Positions 36,683-45,322 of a stretch of 64,000 nt of DNA are shown piece by piece. A program made the position numbers and the translations under genes. Numbering within the stretch: position 1 is the first letter of the stretch; each line of letters starts with the position of its first letter. Source of the DNA: Paracoccus methylarcula (lineage in GTDB: Bacteria; Pseudomonadota; Alphaproteobacteria; Rhodobacterales; Rhodobacteraceae); contig NZ_PXNQ02000006.1 of assembly GCF_003007735.2 (NCBI RefSeq), forward strand, positions 62,001 through 126,000, written 5' to 3'. The notes under the pieces were generated by a model. The model saw only the letters and a program-made list of their open reading frames with translations. It was not told where the DNA came from and searched no databases.

Positions 36683-37299
36683 TGCAGCACCATGCGGTTG
36701 ATATAGCCCGGCGCGTCGCCCTCGGTCCGGGCCTGCAATTCGCGGATCGGGGCTTCGGGTTCTTCATCCAGCGTAAAGGTCAGGGTCAGCGTTTCGAAGC
36801 CCTTCATCTGCGCGGCATTGGGATCGTCTTCGAATGGCTGGAAAGAGGCGATGTTGCCGTCCTGGGAAAGTTCCCCGCCTCGAAACAATGCGTCCTTCAT
36901 GCGGTTGCGGATGTAATAGGGGCTGCCGCCGGTCAGCTTGGCGATGTCCCGGGTGGTCTGTTCAAGGAAGAAGGTCAGCACCGGATCGCCGCCCGAGATC
37001 GGAAACGGTCCGATCTCGCGGGTCCGGTTGTCGGTCTCCTGGGTCAGTTGCAGGGCCGGCTGGTTGTCGGATGGGTCGATGACCTCGTTCAATGTGACCG
37101 AGCCATTCTCGACATGCAGGAAACCGGCGGCGTCCGGGCCGTCCACATGTACCGACCAGCTAAGCCCTTCTGGTTCGAGGGACCATGGTCCCCGTTCTGC
37201 GAAGACCATGTCCCCGGCTTCGCCCGCGACCAGCGGTGAAGCTGCGACAAGGCTTGCGGACAGCCCCAGCCACAGCGCGGTGGCGATGCTGCGTTTCAT
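36679..37299 (-). CDS. Exported protein of unknown function
   Basis: 206 aa from the ATG at 37299 (GGGAGGA upstream). Signal peptide MKRSIATALWLGLSASLVAASPLVA. The mature part is acidic with no Cys and no TM segment; recognisable stretches are FFLEQTTRDIAKLTGG and SPYYIRNRMKDALF. Not assigned to a family with confidence. The ATGA overlap with the next small exported protein suggests that the pair works together in the periplasm. Located just downstream of the FIST/kinase cassette. Confidence 0.65.
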   Translation of the reverse strand: MKRSIATALWLGLSASLVAASPLVAGEAGDMVFAERGPWSLEPEGLSWSVHVDGPDAAGFLHVENGSVTLNEVIDPSDNQPALQLTQETDNRTREIGPFPISGGDPVLTFFLEQTTRDIAKLTGGSPYYIRNRMKDALFRGGELSQDGNIASFQPFEDDPNAAQMKGFETLTLTFTLDEEPEAPIRELQARTEGDAPGYINRMVLQ

Positions 37300-37320
37300 T
37301 GCCGTTCCTCCCATAATGCC

Positions 37321-37345
37321 GGACCAGAGTTGCGCTCTGCGGTCC
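37321..37345. promoter_or_regulatory. Inverted repeat before the exported-protein pair
   Basis: GGACCAGAG and CTCTGCGGTCC pair apart from two extra bases, with a 5-base loop. It lies in the 92-base gap between the kinase stop and the start at 37299. It could be an operator for the response regulator encoded upstream or a partial terminator; there is no T-run. Confidence 0.4.
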
Positions 37346-37391
37346 GAAGAACAAGTCCCGCATGGCCATCTCTCAGCCCTAGGTCGCAGCC

Positions 37392-38714
37392 TCAACTCAG
37401 AAGCCTGACCAGAATCTCGCTCAGTTCGGCAGGGCGCACGGGTTTCTCCAGTAGCGGCACCCCCATTGAGGCACAGCGGCGTGCGATCTCGGGATCCCGG
37501 TGAGCGGTCACCACCACGGCGGGAATATTCCTGCCCGCCGCGTCCCGCAGCGCCAGAATCGACGCGAGCCCCGTATCGTCGCCTTCCAGGTTGTAATCGG
37601 CAAGGACGATATCGGGCGGCTCTTCGCCCATCGTGGCAAGCGCTTCCGCCGTGCCGCCGGTCACGCGGGCGACCATGCCGAGGCGCTCGCCCAGGATCAT
37701 CTCGTAGCCGCGGCGCATGCCATGATCGTTCTCGACAACCAGTGCAACACGCCCGCGCAACACATGGCTGGACGCATCGCTTGCCTTCGGATGCTGCTGA
37801 TGCGTGCCGTCGATCAGCGGCAGGCCGACGCGGAACAAGGTGCCGCGCATCGCCTCGGAACTCAGGCTGATCGGGTGTCCCAGCTTGTTGCAGGCCCGCC
37901 GCACGATAGACAGGCCCAGACCCATGCCGGGGGTGCCGTTATCGTTCCCGAGCCGCTGGAACTCGTCGAAGATCCGGTTGCGGTCCACCGCCGGGATCCC
38001 CACCCCGCTGTCATAGACGCTGAGCCAGCCGGTTGCGCCACGTCGCCGGACCCCGACCACGACACCGCCGCGATTGGTATACTTGATCGCGTTCGAGACC
38101 AGGTTCTGGGCAATCCGGCGCAGGAAGACCGGGTCGCTTTCCACCACCGCATCGGTCGGGGCAAAGCTGAGCCGCAGGCCCTTTGCCTCTGCCAGGGGTG
38201 CGAATTCGGCGGCGAGGCGGCGAAACAGTTCCCCCAAGGGGACCGGCTGGCGGTGGAACTCGATGCGCTGGCTGTCGAGGCGCGATATGTCGAGAACGGC
38301 ATGCATCAATTGCTCGACCGATTCGAAAGCGCCCGACAGGCGTTCGGTCAATTCCTTCTGCTGCTCGTCCATCGGCGTGTCGGTCAGCGCCGACAGGAAC
38401 AACCGGGCGGCCGAAAGGGGTTGCACCAGGTCATGGCTGGCGGCGCGAAGGAAACGGGTTTTCGAGCGGTTGGCCTCTTCTGCGGCGGCGCGGGCGACGG
38501 CCAGTTCGCGGTTGCGCTGTGACAGATCGGCCATCGCCTGCTCAAGCTGCCTTGTGCGGGCCAGCACCTCCTGTTCCAGCGCGACGGCGGCCTGGAACAT
38601 CGACCAAGCCGAGCCCCGCGTCTCTTCGAGCCGGTCGATGCGGTCGATCAGGACGTCGGTGATGCGCCTCAGTTTCTCGACCTGCCGATGCGGCGGATCG
38701 CTGTCACGCAGCAT
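37392..38714 (-). CDS. Cytoplasmic hybrid histidine kinase (NahK/ErcS'-like)
   Basis: 440 aa with no TM segment. Coiled-coil region about 40-85, HisKA with phospho-acceptor His94 (ASHDLVQPLSAARLF), HATPase with N-box NLVSNAIKYTNRGG near 204-217 and G-box GMGLGLSIV near 263-271, then a C-terminal receiver domain (about 322-440) with Asp373 in LADYNLEG. The kinase core resembles NahK/ErcS' of alcohol-oxidation regulons. It lacks its own sensor domain, so the FIST protein encoded upstream (11-base overlap) is the likely input. FlhS of Paracoccus methylotrophy is a candidate equivalent (inference). Confidence 0.88.
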   Translation of the reverse strand: MLRDSDPPHRQVEKLRRITDVLIDRIDRLEETRGSAWSMFQAAVALEQEVLARTRQLEQAMADLSQRNRELAVARAAAEEANRSKTRFLRAASHDLVQPLSAARLFLSALTDTPMDEQQKELTERLSGAFESVEQLMHAVLDISRLDSQRIEFHRQPVPLGELFRRLAAEFAPLAEAKGLRLSFAPTDAVVESDPVFLRRIAQNLVSNAIKYTNRGGVVVGVRRRGATGWLSVYDSGVGIPAVDRNRIFDEFQRLGNDNGTPGMGLGLSIVRRACNKLGHPISLSSEAMRGTLFRVGLPLIDGTHQQHPKASDASSHVLRGRVALVVENDHGMRRGYEMILGERLGMVARVTGGTAEALATMGEEPPDIVLADYNLEGDDTGLASILALRDAAGRNIPAVVVTAHRDPEIARRCASMGVPLLEKPVRPAELSEILVRLLS

Positions 38715-39873
38715 TATGCGCCTCTCCTTCCGGGAAGGGCGGCATGAAGGCCACGCCCACGAAGGTCTGGTTCACATGCATGCCGCTATGCTGTTCGCCA
38801 TAGGTGTTGAACCCCGCGACACGGTAGCGGGTGAACATCTCGGACATCGTATCCATCAGTCCGGCACGCTCCAGCGCCAGCCGCCGCAGGATGCAGTCGA
38901 AGCCCAGCACCATCAGCGGCGGGCGCGGCAGTGCCTCCAGCGCTTCCGCGAAACCCTGGGTCATGTCGTCGCTGCGTCCAAGCGTCAGCACGGTGCCCGT
39001 GTCGATGGAGGACATCAGCGACAGCCCGCCATCCTCGGTCAATTCGCTTATGGCGCGGACGTGATGGCGCCGGCCCATCCGCAACAACAGCGGGTGGCGG
39101 GCGAATTCGGTCGGGGTCAGGTCCTGCATGGCAAGCCCGATGATGCGGGCATATTCCTCGGCTGCGGGTTCTGCATTCAGCTCGACGATGCGGCGCTTGT
39201 CGGGGATCGCGGCGGTGACCACGGCGCGGGTTTCGGTCGGGCTGAAATGGGCGAAGGTCACTTCGCTGACGGCCAGATCGGTCTCGACCAGCAGGAAGAC
39301 GGCGGCATTGCTGGTGACCTCGCCATCGACCAGCAGGGTCGTTTGTCGGAAATCCAGCGCATCGCCTGCCGAACCGCCCAGGACAGGCACCGCGGGCAAA
39401 GCGGCCTCGATCGTCGAAACCAGCGCATCCTCCTGTCCGGCAACGCCATCGACCAGCAATAGCCCGAATTGCGAGCGCGCGGCATCGGGGCCGAAATTGC
39501 GATGCATCCGGCGCAGCATGGCCATCCAGTCCGAAACGGGGAGTGTCGCCAGGTTGCGCAGCATGATCGCTTCCGCCCGGAAACTGCTGCGGGGAAAGCC
39601 GATCGCGACCACGCTGCCCGAACTATAGCCGCAGGGGCCGATTTCTCCTGCCGAAGAGCAGCCGCATATCACGCATTCCGGCGGCAGGGCGGCTTGCAGG
39701 TCTCCGCCCAGCTTGGCAAGACCCTCGCCGGCGGCCCCGAAAACCAGCACGAGCCCGGGATCGGCGGCGCGCAGGCCGGCCAGGAGACGATCCGCCAGAT
39801 CGGCGGCGTCGCGGTCGGCCTGCACGGCCACCGGCCCGGCGACGTCCTCCTTCGCGACCGGGCCGGTATCCAT
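38704..39873 (-). CDS. FIST-domain signal transduction protein
   Basis: 389 aa. FIST N domain (residues about 30-230: VLVFGAAGEGLAKLGGDLQAALP, GCSSAGEIGPCGYSSGSVVAIGF, VPVLGGSAGDALDF) followed by FIST C (about 240-370: LMGRRHHVRAI-type segment, LVLGFDCILRRLALE). FIST domains are thought to bind small ligands such as amino acids and usually feed kinases. It is translationally coupled to the response regulator (TGATG) and to the kinase (overlap), so the three form one sensory unit. Confidence 0.88.
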   Translation of the reverse strand: MDTGPVAKEDVAGPVAVQADRDAADLADRLLAGLRAADPGLVLVFGAAGEGLAKLGGDLQAALPPECVICGCSSAGEIGPCGYSSGSVVAIGFPRSSFRAEAIMLRNLATLPVSDWMAMLRRMHRNFGPDAARSQFGLLLVDGVAGQEDALVSTIEAALPAVPVLGGSAGDALDFRQTTLLVDGEVTSNAAVFLLVETDLAVSEVTFAHFSPTETRAVVTAAIPDKRRIVELNAEPAAEEYARIIGLAMQDLTPTEFARHPLLLRMGRRHHVRAISELTEDGGLSLMSSIDTGTVLTLGRSDDMTQGFAEALEALPRPPLMVLGFDCILRRLALERAGLMDTMSEMFTRYRVAGFNTYGEQHSGMHVNQTFVGVAFMPPFPEGEAHNAA

Positions 39874-40580
39874 CAGCAGGCCTCGAACAGCCTGATCGAA
39901 TTGGCGAGCAGCACCGCCTGCGTGCGCCTGCGGGCGTTGATCTTGGACATGATCGCGGTGATATGGGTTTTCACCGTGGCCTCGGCGATGGACAGCTCAT
40001 AACTGATTTCCTTGTTCGCCTTGCCCAGGCAGATCAGTCGCAGGATGCGCATCTGTTGCGGCGTCAGCGTGGCAAAGCGGCGGGCCAGTTCGGCCCTCGC
40101 CTCGTCCTCGGCACCCGCCTGATCGGGCTCGTATCCCTCGGGCGTGACGAATTCGCCGTCCCACATACGGCGCAAGCTGTCGACCAGCGCCTCACGGCTC
40201 AGCGATTTGCTGATATAGCCCTGCGCTCCCGCCGCCATCGCGGCGGCGATCATAGCGCCTTCCAGATCGGCCGAGATCATGGTGATCGGTACTTCGGGCA
40301 ATTGCCGGCGCAGGGTCACGATCCCCTCGGCCCCACGGGCATCCGGCAGGTTCAGGTCCAGGATCACAGCATCGGGCGCGCCCTGCGCCTTGATCTGCTC
40401 GATCGCGGCGCCCAGGCTGCGCGCGGTGCGTACATTCTTGAGGCCAAAGCTGATCTTCAGCGTCAGCGCGAGGGCGTCGCACATCAGCGGGTGGTCGTCC
40501 ACGATCAGGATCTCGCGGACCTGATCGGCATTCGGTCGTGGCGTCTGCGGCGGCTTCGCCTGCATGGCTGCGGCGGTCAT
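39873..40580 (-). CDS. LuxR/NarL-type response regulator (possible FlhR/ErbR equivalent)
   Basis: 235 aa from the ATG at 40580, which has GGGAGGAG upstream; longer starts have no site. Receiver domain with acidic pocket VDDHP and phospho-acceptor Asp75 (AVILDLNLPD), and a C-terminal LuxR helix-turn-helix (LTPQQMRILRLICLGKANKEISYELSIAEATVKTHI). First gene of the RR-FIST-kinase unit. The divergent gap to the importer at 40757 holds a TTGTAG direct repeat that could be its site. In Paracoccus, FlhSR controls methanol, methylamine and formaldehyde oxidation; orthology is not proven here. Confidence 0.9.
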   Translation of the reverse strand: MTAAAMQAKPPQTPRPNADQVREILIVDDHPLMCDALALTLKISFGLKNVRTARSLGAAIEQIKAQGAPDAVILDLNLPDARGAEGIVTLRRQLPEVPITMISADLEGAMIAAAMAAGAQGYISKSLSREALVDSLRRMWDGEFVTPEGYEPDQAGAEDEARAELARRFATLTPQQMRILRLICLGKANKEISYELSIAEATVKTHITAIMSKINARRRTQAVLLANSIRLFEAC

Positions 40581-40651
40581 GGTTTCTCCTCCCTTGGCAA
40601 TGGCGTCGTGGCGGCACCGCCCCCCAACAGCATCCGCACCTCCATAACAGA

Positions 40652-40669
40652 TTGTAGGGCGGCTTGTAG
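40652..40669. promoter_or_regulatory. Direct repeat TTGTAG-N6-TTGTAG
   Basis: Two copies of TTGTAG at 40652-40657 and 40664-40669, 12 bases apart, in the 176-base gap between the response regulator and the divergent ABC binding-protein gene. A small palindrome CCGAAG-N6-CTTCGG follows at about 40681-40698. Same-face half-sites suit a tandem-binding NarL-type regulator. Confidence 0.4.
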
Positions 40670-40756
40670 ACAACGCAAGTCCGAAGCTAAGACTTCGGTG
40701 CTATTGTGGCCGGTTGTCGGCCATGTCACGCTGATACCGCATTCAGGAGGATCTCG

Positions 40757-41737
40757 ATGAGCTCGACCCGCAGGGGGATTGCTACCTTATGCGTCGCCAT
40801 GGCCGTGTCCGCGGCCGTTTTCCCCGCTTTCGCGGAATCCCCGGTTATCCGCATCGGCACGCTGGAGAATGGCACCGTCAACTGGGAATTGCAGACGATT
40901 CTCGGGCAGGGGTTTGATCGCGATAACGGCTTCACATTGGAGGTGGTGGCGCTGGCGGGAAACCCGGCCACGCAGATCGCGATGCAGGGGGGCGAGGTCG
41001 ATTCGATCGTTTCGGATTGGCTGTGGGTGGCGCAGCAGCGCGCCTCGGGCGCGGACTTCACCTTCCTTCCCTATTCCAGTGCCGTGGGCGGATTGGTCGT
41101 GCCTGAAGGCAGCGATGTCCAGGATCTCGCCGATCTTGAGGGGCAAAAGATCGGCATCGCGGGCGGACCCGTGGATAAAAGCTGGCTGATCCTGCGGGCC
41201 TGGAACCGGCAGCGGAACGGAGAGGACCTGGCCAATGTCACCGGGCAGGTCTTTGGCGCTCCGCCGGTGATCCGGAATGCCGCCGAGACGGGAGAGATCG
41301 CAGGAGCGGTGAATTTCTGGCATTACCTGGCCAAGATGAAGGCCGGGGGCATGCGCGAGGTGATCAGCGTCTCGCAAGCGGCGACCGATCTGGGGCTGGA
41401 CCCGACGACGCCCCTTCTGGGTTACGTGCTGCGTGATTCCTGGATCGAAGAGCATCCGGAACTGGCGCAAGGGCTGGCGAGCGCGTCGCGGCAGGCCAAG
41501 GAATTGCTGGCCGGTGACGACGCTGCATGGGAAGACATTCGGCCGATCATGAATGCCGCCGATGATACCGAATTCGAAGCGCTTCGCGAGGGCTGGCGCG
41601 CGGGCATCCCGCCAGAGGGGGATGTGGACCGGGGCAATGCGCAGAAGATGTTCTCGATCATGGCGGAACTGGGCGGCGAGGATCTGACCGGCGGTCTGAC
41701 CGAACTGCCCGAAGGGCTGTTCGGGTCGGGTGAGTAG
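40757..41737 (+). CDS. ABC transporter substrate-binding protein, NitT/TauT (SsuA-like) type
   Basis: 326 aa from the ATG at 40757 with AGGAGG six bases upstream. Signal peptide ending PAFAES. The mature part has the SsuA/NMT1-like pattern: RIGTLENGTVNWELQTI, MQGGEVDSIVSDWLW, DLEGQKIGIAGGPVDKSWL. Ligands of the family include nitrate, sulfonates and aromatic acids; the ligand here is unknown. Divergent from the FIST/kinase cassette, so it is a likely target of that system (inference). Confidence 0.85.
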   Translation: MSSTRRGIATLCVAMAVSAAVFPAFAESPVIRIGTLENGTVNWELQTILGQGFDRDNGFTLEVVALAGNPATQIAMQGGEVDSIVSDWLWVAQQRASGADFTFLPYSSAVGGLVVPEGSDVQDLADLEGQKIGIAGGPVDKSWLILRAWNRQRNGEDLANVTGQVFGAPPVIRNAAETGEIAGAVNFWHYLAKMKAGGMREVISVSQAATDLGLDPTTPLLGYVLRDSWIEEHPELAQGLASASRQAKELLAGDDAAWEDIRPIMNAADDTEFEALREGWRAGIPPEGDVDRGNAQKMFSIMAELGGEDLTGGLTELPEGLFGSGE

Positions 41738-42512
41738 GGCGCGCCGATACCCCTGGCAAAGCCCCGGCACTGTTCCGGGGCTTTTGTCGCTAGTGGCGAT
41801 GCTGTTGCTGTGGACCCTGGTGGCGATGTGGTCGGACAATCCCCGGACCATGCCCGCGCCATGGGCCGTCGCCGCCCGGATCGGGCAGATCGCCGCCTTG
41901 GGAGAGCTTTGGTTCCATGCCGGGATGACGCTGTTCCGGGTGCTGGCGAGCTTCGTCCTGGCGATGGCCGTCGGACTGTTGATCGGGCTGTGGATGGGCC
42001 GGTCGCGCGGGGCGGATCACTGGCTGAACCCGGGGCTGGTGATCGCGCTGAACCTGCCTGCGCTGGTCATCATCGTGCTCGCCTATATCTGGATCGGGCT
42101 CAACGAGGTGGCGGCGGTGGCGGCTGTCGCGCTGAACAAGATCCCGTTGGTGATCGTGATGATCCGCGAAGGCACGCGCGCCTTGCGCCCTGATCTGGAC
42201 GACATGGCGCGGGCTTTCCACATGTCATCGCTTGATCGCCTCCGGCATGTGGTTCTGCCGCAGCTTGCGCCGCATGTCGCCTCTGCTGCGCGGGCGGGTA
42301 TCTCTTTGATATGGAAGATTGTTCTGGTGGTTGAATTCCTTGGCCGCTCGAATGGCGTCGGCTTCAAGATCCATCTGCTGTTCTCGAATTTCGACGTGAC
42401 CGGCGTGTTGGCCTGGGCGCTGGCATTCGTCGCGGTGATGCTGGCCATCGACATGTTCGTGCTGCGGCCATGGGAGGCTCGTGCCAATCGCTGGAGGCGC
42501 GATGAGGATTGA
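41730..42512 (+). CDS. ABC transporter permease, NitT/TauT type
   Basis: 260 aa if the GTG at 41730 (8-base overlap with the binding protein) is used; an in-frame ATG at 41799 would remove 23 residues that span a strong hairpin. Six TM segments and the EAA-like loop MARAFHMSSLDRLRHVVLPQLAPHV. Inner-membrane channel of the importer. The choice of start matters because a terminator-like hairpin lies between the two candidates. It overlaps the ATPase gene by 11 bases. Confidence 0.87.
   Translation: MSRARRYPWQSPGTVPGLLSLVAMLLLWTLVAMWSDNPRTMPAPWAVAARIGQIAALGELWFHAGMTLFRVLASFVLAMAVGLLIGLWMGRSRGADHWLNPGLVIALNLPALVIIVLAYIWIGLNEVAAVAAVALNKIPLVIVMIREGTRALRPDLDDMARAFHMSSLDRLRHVVLPQLAPHVASAARAGISLIWKIVLVVEFLGRSNGVGFKIHLLFSNFDVTGVLAWALAFVAVMLAIDMFVLRPWEARANRWRRDED
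41758..41785 (+). terminator. Terminator-like hairpin at the 5' end of the permease gene
   Basis: AAAGCCCCGG and CCGGGGCTTT form perfect 10-base arms around a 7-base loop, ending in a run of four T. It lies 21 bases after the binding-protein stop. This would end part of the transcripts after the binding-protein gene and so keep permease and ATPase expression lower. Confidence 0.65.
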
Positions 42513-43110
42513 ACTGAAAGGAAAATCCTTCGCCGGGCATGAGGTTCTGGGGCCACTGACGCTGGAGATCGGGCGGGGCCAGCGCGTCGCCGTGCTGGGG
42601 CCGTCGGGGATCGGCAAATCGACGTTACTGCGGATCATCGCGGGGCTGGACGAAGAATTCAGCGGCAGCCTGTCAGGGGATGACCGGCTGGCAGTGGTGT
42701 TCCAGGAGCCGACCTTGCTGCCTTGGCGCAGGGCATTGGAAAACGTCACGATTCCAGCCGGTTGTGATGAGAGTGCGGCGCGTGACCTGATGGCTCGGGT
42801 CGGGTTGTCGGGGCGCGAGGAACAGTTTCCGCGCCAGATGTCACTGGGACAGCAACGCCGCCTCGCGCTGGCCCGCGCCTTTGCCGCGAGGCCCGATATT
42901 CTGCTTATGGATGAACCCTTTGCGAGTCTCGATACCGAGACCGCGTCGCGCATGATCGGGCTGACCTCGGAACTGCTGGAACGCAGCGGGGCCGGGTTGC
43001 TTCTGGTCACCCATGATCCCGGCGAACCGGCGAGGCTTGGGGCGAGGCCGGTGCAGTTGGGCGGCAATCCGGCGGTGCTGCGGGATCAGGACAACGGAAC
43101 CGACACATGA
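42502..43110 (+). CDS. ABC transporter ATP-binding protein, NitT/TauT type
   Basis: 202 aa from the ATG at 42502 (GGAGG upstream). Walker A GPSGIGKST, Q-loop VFQEPTLLPWRR, signature SLGQQRR (a variant of LSGGQ), Walker B ILLMDEPFASLD and switch His in LLVTHDP. Shorter than most SsuB/TauB proteins (about 240-260 aa), with a compact C-terminus. It energises the importer encoded just upstream. Confidence 0.88.
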   Translation: MRIELKGKSFAGHEVLGPLTLEIGRGQRVAVLGPSGIGKSTLLRIIAGLDEEFSGSLSGDDRLAVVFQEPTLLPWRRALENVTIPAGCDESAARDLMARVGLSGREEQFPRQMSLGQQRRLALARAFAARPDILLMDEPFASLDTETASRMIGLTSELLERSGAGLLLVTHDPGEPARLGARPVQLGGNPAVLRDQDNGTDT

Positions 43111-43146
43111 CCATGACCCGGCACCGCGCCGTCCGCCCTTCTTCCG

Positions 43147-43887
43147 TCAGCCCACGCGGCGCAGGAAAGCACGGGTGCGTTCGTCCCGCGCATTGCCGAA
43201 TATCTGGGCGGGCGGACCCTGCTCGACGATCCGGCCGCCTTCCATGAACACGATCCGGTCGGCGATCTCGCGGGCGAACTGCATCTCATGCGTGACGATC
43301 AGCATCGTCTGGCGGCCATCCGCGATGCGGCGTATCAGGTCCAGGACCTCGCCCACCCATTCCGGATCCAGCGCGCTTGTCGGTTCGTCGAACAGCATCA
43401 GCTCGGCATCCAGCGCCATCGCGCGGCCGATCCCCACCCGCTGCTGCTGCCCGCCCGACAGTGCCGAGGGATAGCTGTCGCCGCGATCCCCAAGGCCGAT
43501 CTGCTGCAGGATCTCGCGGGCGCGCTCCTCGGCCTTGGGTTTGGGCCAGTTCCGGACCGTGGTCAGCCCTTCCATGATATTGTCACGGGCGGTCTTGTTG
43601 GCGAAAAGCGCATAGTTCTGGAAGACAAAGCCGGTCCGCCGCCGCAGCGCCAGCATATCGGCCTTGCCGGCCCTTGCCGCATCGACCGACAGGTCGCCAA
43701 TCGTGATCCGCCCCTCGTCAGGAGGATCGAGGAAATTCAGGCAGCGCAGAAGCGTCGATTTGCCGGTCCCCGATGGGCCGATGACTGCCACGCGCTCGCC
43801 GGGTTTCAGGCAAAGGTCGATGCCGTTCAGCACCGTGTTACCGCCAAAGCGCTTGACCAGCCCGGCGATGTCGATCTCGCAACTCAT
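43147..43887 (-). CDS. Polar amino-acid ABC transporter ATP-binding protein (GlnQ/HisP type)
   Basis: 246 aa. Walker A GPSGTGKST, signature LSGGQQQRVGIGRAM, Walker B LMLFDEPTSALD and switch His in VTHEMQFARE, all typical of the GlnQ branch. Convergent with the preceding ATPase gene (36-base gap). It overlaps the permease stop/start by 4 bases, so the three genes 45322 to 43147 form one operon. Confidence 0.94.
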   Translation of the reverse strand: MSCEIDIAGLVKRFGGNTVLNGIDLCLKPGERVAVIGPSGTGKSTLLRCLNFLDPPDEGRITIGDLSVDAARAGKADMLALRRRTGFVFQNYALFANKTARDNIMEGLTTVRNWPKPKAEERAREILQQIGLGDRGDSYPSALSGGQQQRVGIGRAMALDAELMLFDEPTSALDPEWVGEVLDLIRRIADGRQTMLIVTHEMQFAREIADRIVFMEGGRIVEQGPPAQIFGNARDERTRAFLRRVG

Positions 43888-44558
43888 CGCGCCACCGCCT
43901 TTCCAAGATGCAGTTCCATGCGGCGCTGACCGACCGAGAGGAGCTCGACAATGGCCCAGTAGAACAGCGCCACGACGAGGAATGCCTCAAGATACAGGAA
44001 GCTGCCCGCTGCCTCTTTCTGGGCGGCGCCCATCATCTCGGTCACGCCGAGGGTGAAGGCCAGCGAAGTGCTTTTGATCATGTCAATGAAATAATTCATC
44101 AATGTCGGCGCGGCGGTGCGTGCCGCCTGCGGCAGGACGATCCGCCGCAACAATTGGCCCTGGGTCATGCCGATGGACTGCGCGGCCTCCCACTGGCTGC
44201 GGTCGACGCCAAGGATCGCGCCGCGGATGCTTTCGGCCATATAGGCCGAGAAATGCATGGTCAGCCCGAAGATCGCCGCCGTCACGCCGTCGATACTGGT
44301 GAGGAAGCTCAGCATCTGGGGCAGGCCGTAATAGAACAGGAACAGCTGCACCAAGAGCGGCGTGCCCCGGAAAAAGCTGATGAACACCGCCACGACCCGG
44401 TCCAGCACGGGGATTTTCAGCACCCGCACAATGGCCAGCAGCGCCGCCAGCACCAGCGCCGCGACCATGGCAATCACGGCCATGAACAGGGTCAGCGGGA
44501 TATAGCCGGCGATGACCGGCACCAGCTCCCACATATAGGCGATGTCCAGCGGCCGCAT
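43884..44558 (-). CDS. Polar amino-acid ABC transporter permease (HisM/GlnP type)
   Basis: 224 aa. Five or so TM segments and the His/Glu/Gln/Arg/opine family signature (FFRGTPLLVQLFLFYYGLP and AESIRGAILGVDRSQWEAAQSIGMTQGQL). Only one permease gene is present, so it should act as a homodimer. TGATG overlap with the binding-protein gene. Confidence 0.94.
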   Translation of the reverse strand: MRPLDIAYMWELVPVIAGYIPLTLFMAVIAMVAALVLAALLAIVRVLKIPVLDRVVAVFISFFRGTPLLVQLFLFYYGLPQMLSFLTSIDGVTAAIFGLTMHFSAYMAESIRGAILGVDRSQWEAAQSIGMTQGQLLRRIVLPQAARTAAPTLMNYFIDMIKSTSLAFTLGVTEMMGAAQKEAAGSFLYLEAFLVVALFYWAIVELLSVGQRRMELHLGKAVAR

Positions 44559-45322
44559 CAGTCGGCTTCAGCCAGTGGCTTGGTCACATCCGCATCCAGC
44601 CATTTCTCGGAGATCTCGGCCAGCGTCCCGTTTTCCTTCAGCGTGGTGATCGCGGCATCGACACGGTCGCGCAGGGCATTCCCGGCCTCGTCGTTGCGGA
44701 AGGGCAGGGCGTTGCGGATCTCGTCGAAGGGCTGTCCGGCCAGCGCCAGCGGCAGCGGGCTTTTCGCGATCACCTGCGCCGAGGACACGCGGTCCATCAC
44801 GAAGGCATCGACGCGGCCAAGCGCCGTGTCCTGCTCGATATTCGATTCATAGGTGCGGATGTCGATCTCGTCCGCATAGGGCAGGTTGCGCAGTAATTCC
44901 TCGAAATTCGAGCCCAGGTTCACCGCGACCGAGCGGCCCTTGAGGCTTTCGGGGCCGGTGATCTCGCCCTCGTTGCCCGCCTTCACCACGACCTGTGCGC
45001 CGTCATAGACATAGGGCTGGGTAAAGGTGAATTTCGCCTCGCGTTCCGGGGTGATGGTGATCTGGTTCGCGACCGTGTCGATACGGCCCGATTCCAGCGC
45101 GCCGATCAGGCCCGAAAAGGACATGGTGACGAATTCGACCTCGTCGCCGGTTTCCTCGGCGACGGCGCGCATGAAATCGACCTCGAATCCCTGCAACTCG
45201 TCGGTGCGGGTGAAGGTAAAGGGGAAATAGCCCCCCGACATGCCGACGCGGATCGTCTCGGACAGGGCGGGGGCGGTGAATGCCCCAAGGGCAAGGATCG
45301 CCGAAAGAATGGTCTTGCGCAT
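44558..45322 (-). CDS. Polar amino-acid ABC transporter substrate-binding protein
   Basis: 254 aa from the ATG at 45322 (GGAG upstream). Signal peptide MRKTILSAILALGAFTAPALS. SBP family 3 pattern: RVGMSGGYFPFTF, LQGFEVDFMRAVAEETGDEVEFV, GRIDTVANQITITPER, LKGRSVAVNLGSNFEE. Periplasmic receptor for a polar amino acid, possibly cystine or arginine type; specificity cannot be read. The 289-base gap to the divergent TRAP gene at 45612 holds no gene or clear operator. Confidence 0.93.
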   Translation of the reverse strand: MRKTILSAILALGAFTAPALSETIRVGMSGGYFPFTFTRTDELQGFEVDFMRAVAEETGDEVEFVTMSFSGLIGALESGRIDTVANQITITPEREAKFTFTQPYVYDGAQVVVKAGNEGEITGPESLKGRSVAVNLGSNFEELLRNLPYADEIDIRTYESNIEQDTALGRVDAFVMDRVSSAQVIAKSPLPLALAGQPFDEIRNALPFRNDEAGNALRDRVDAAITTLKENGTLAEISEKWLDADVTKPLAEAD

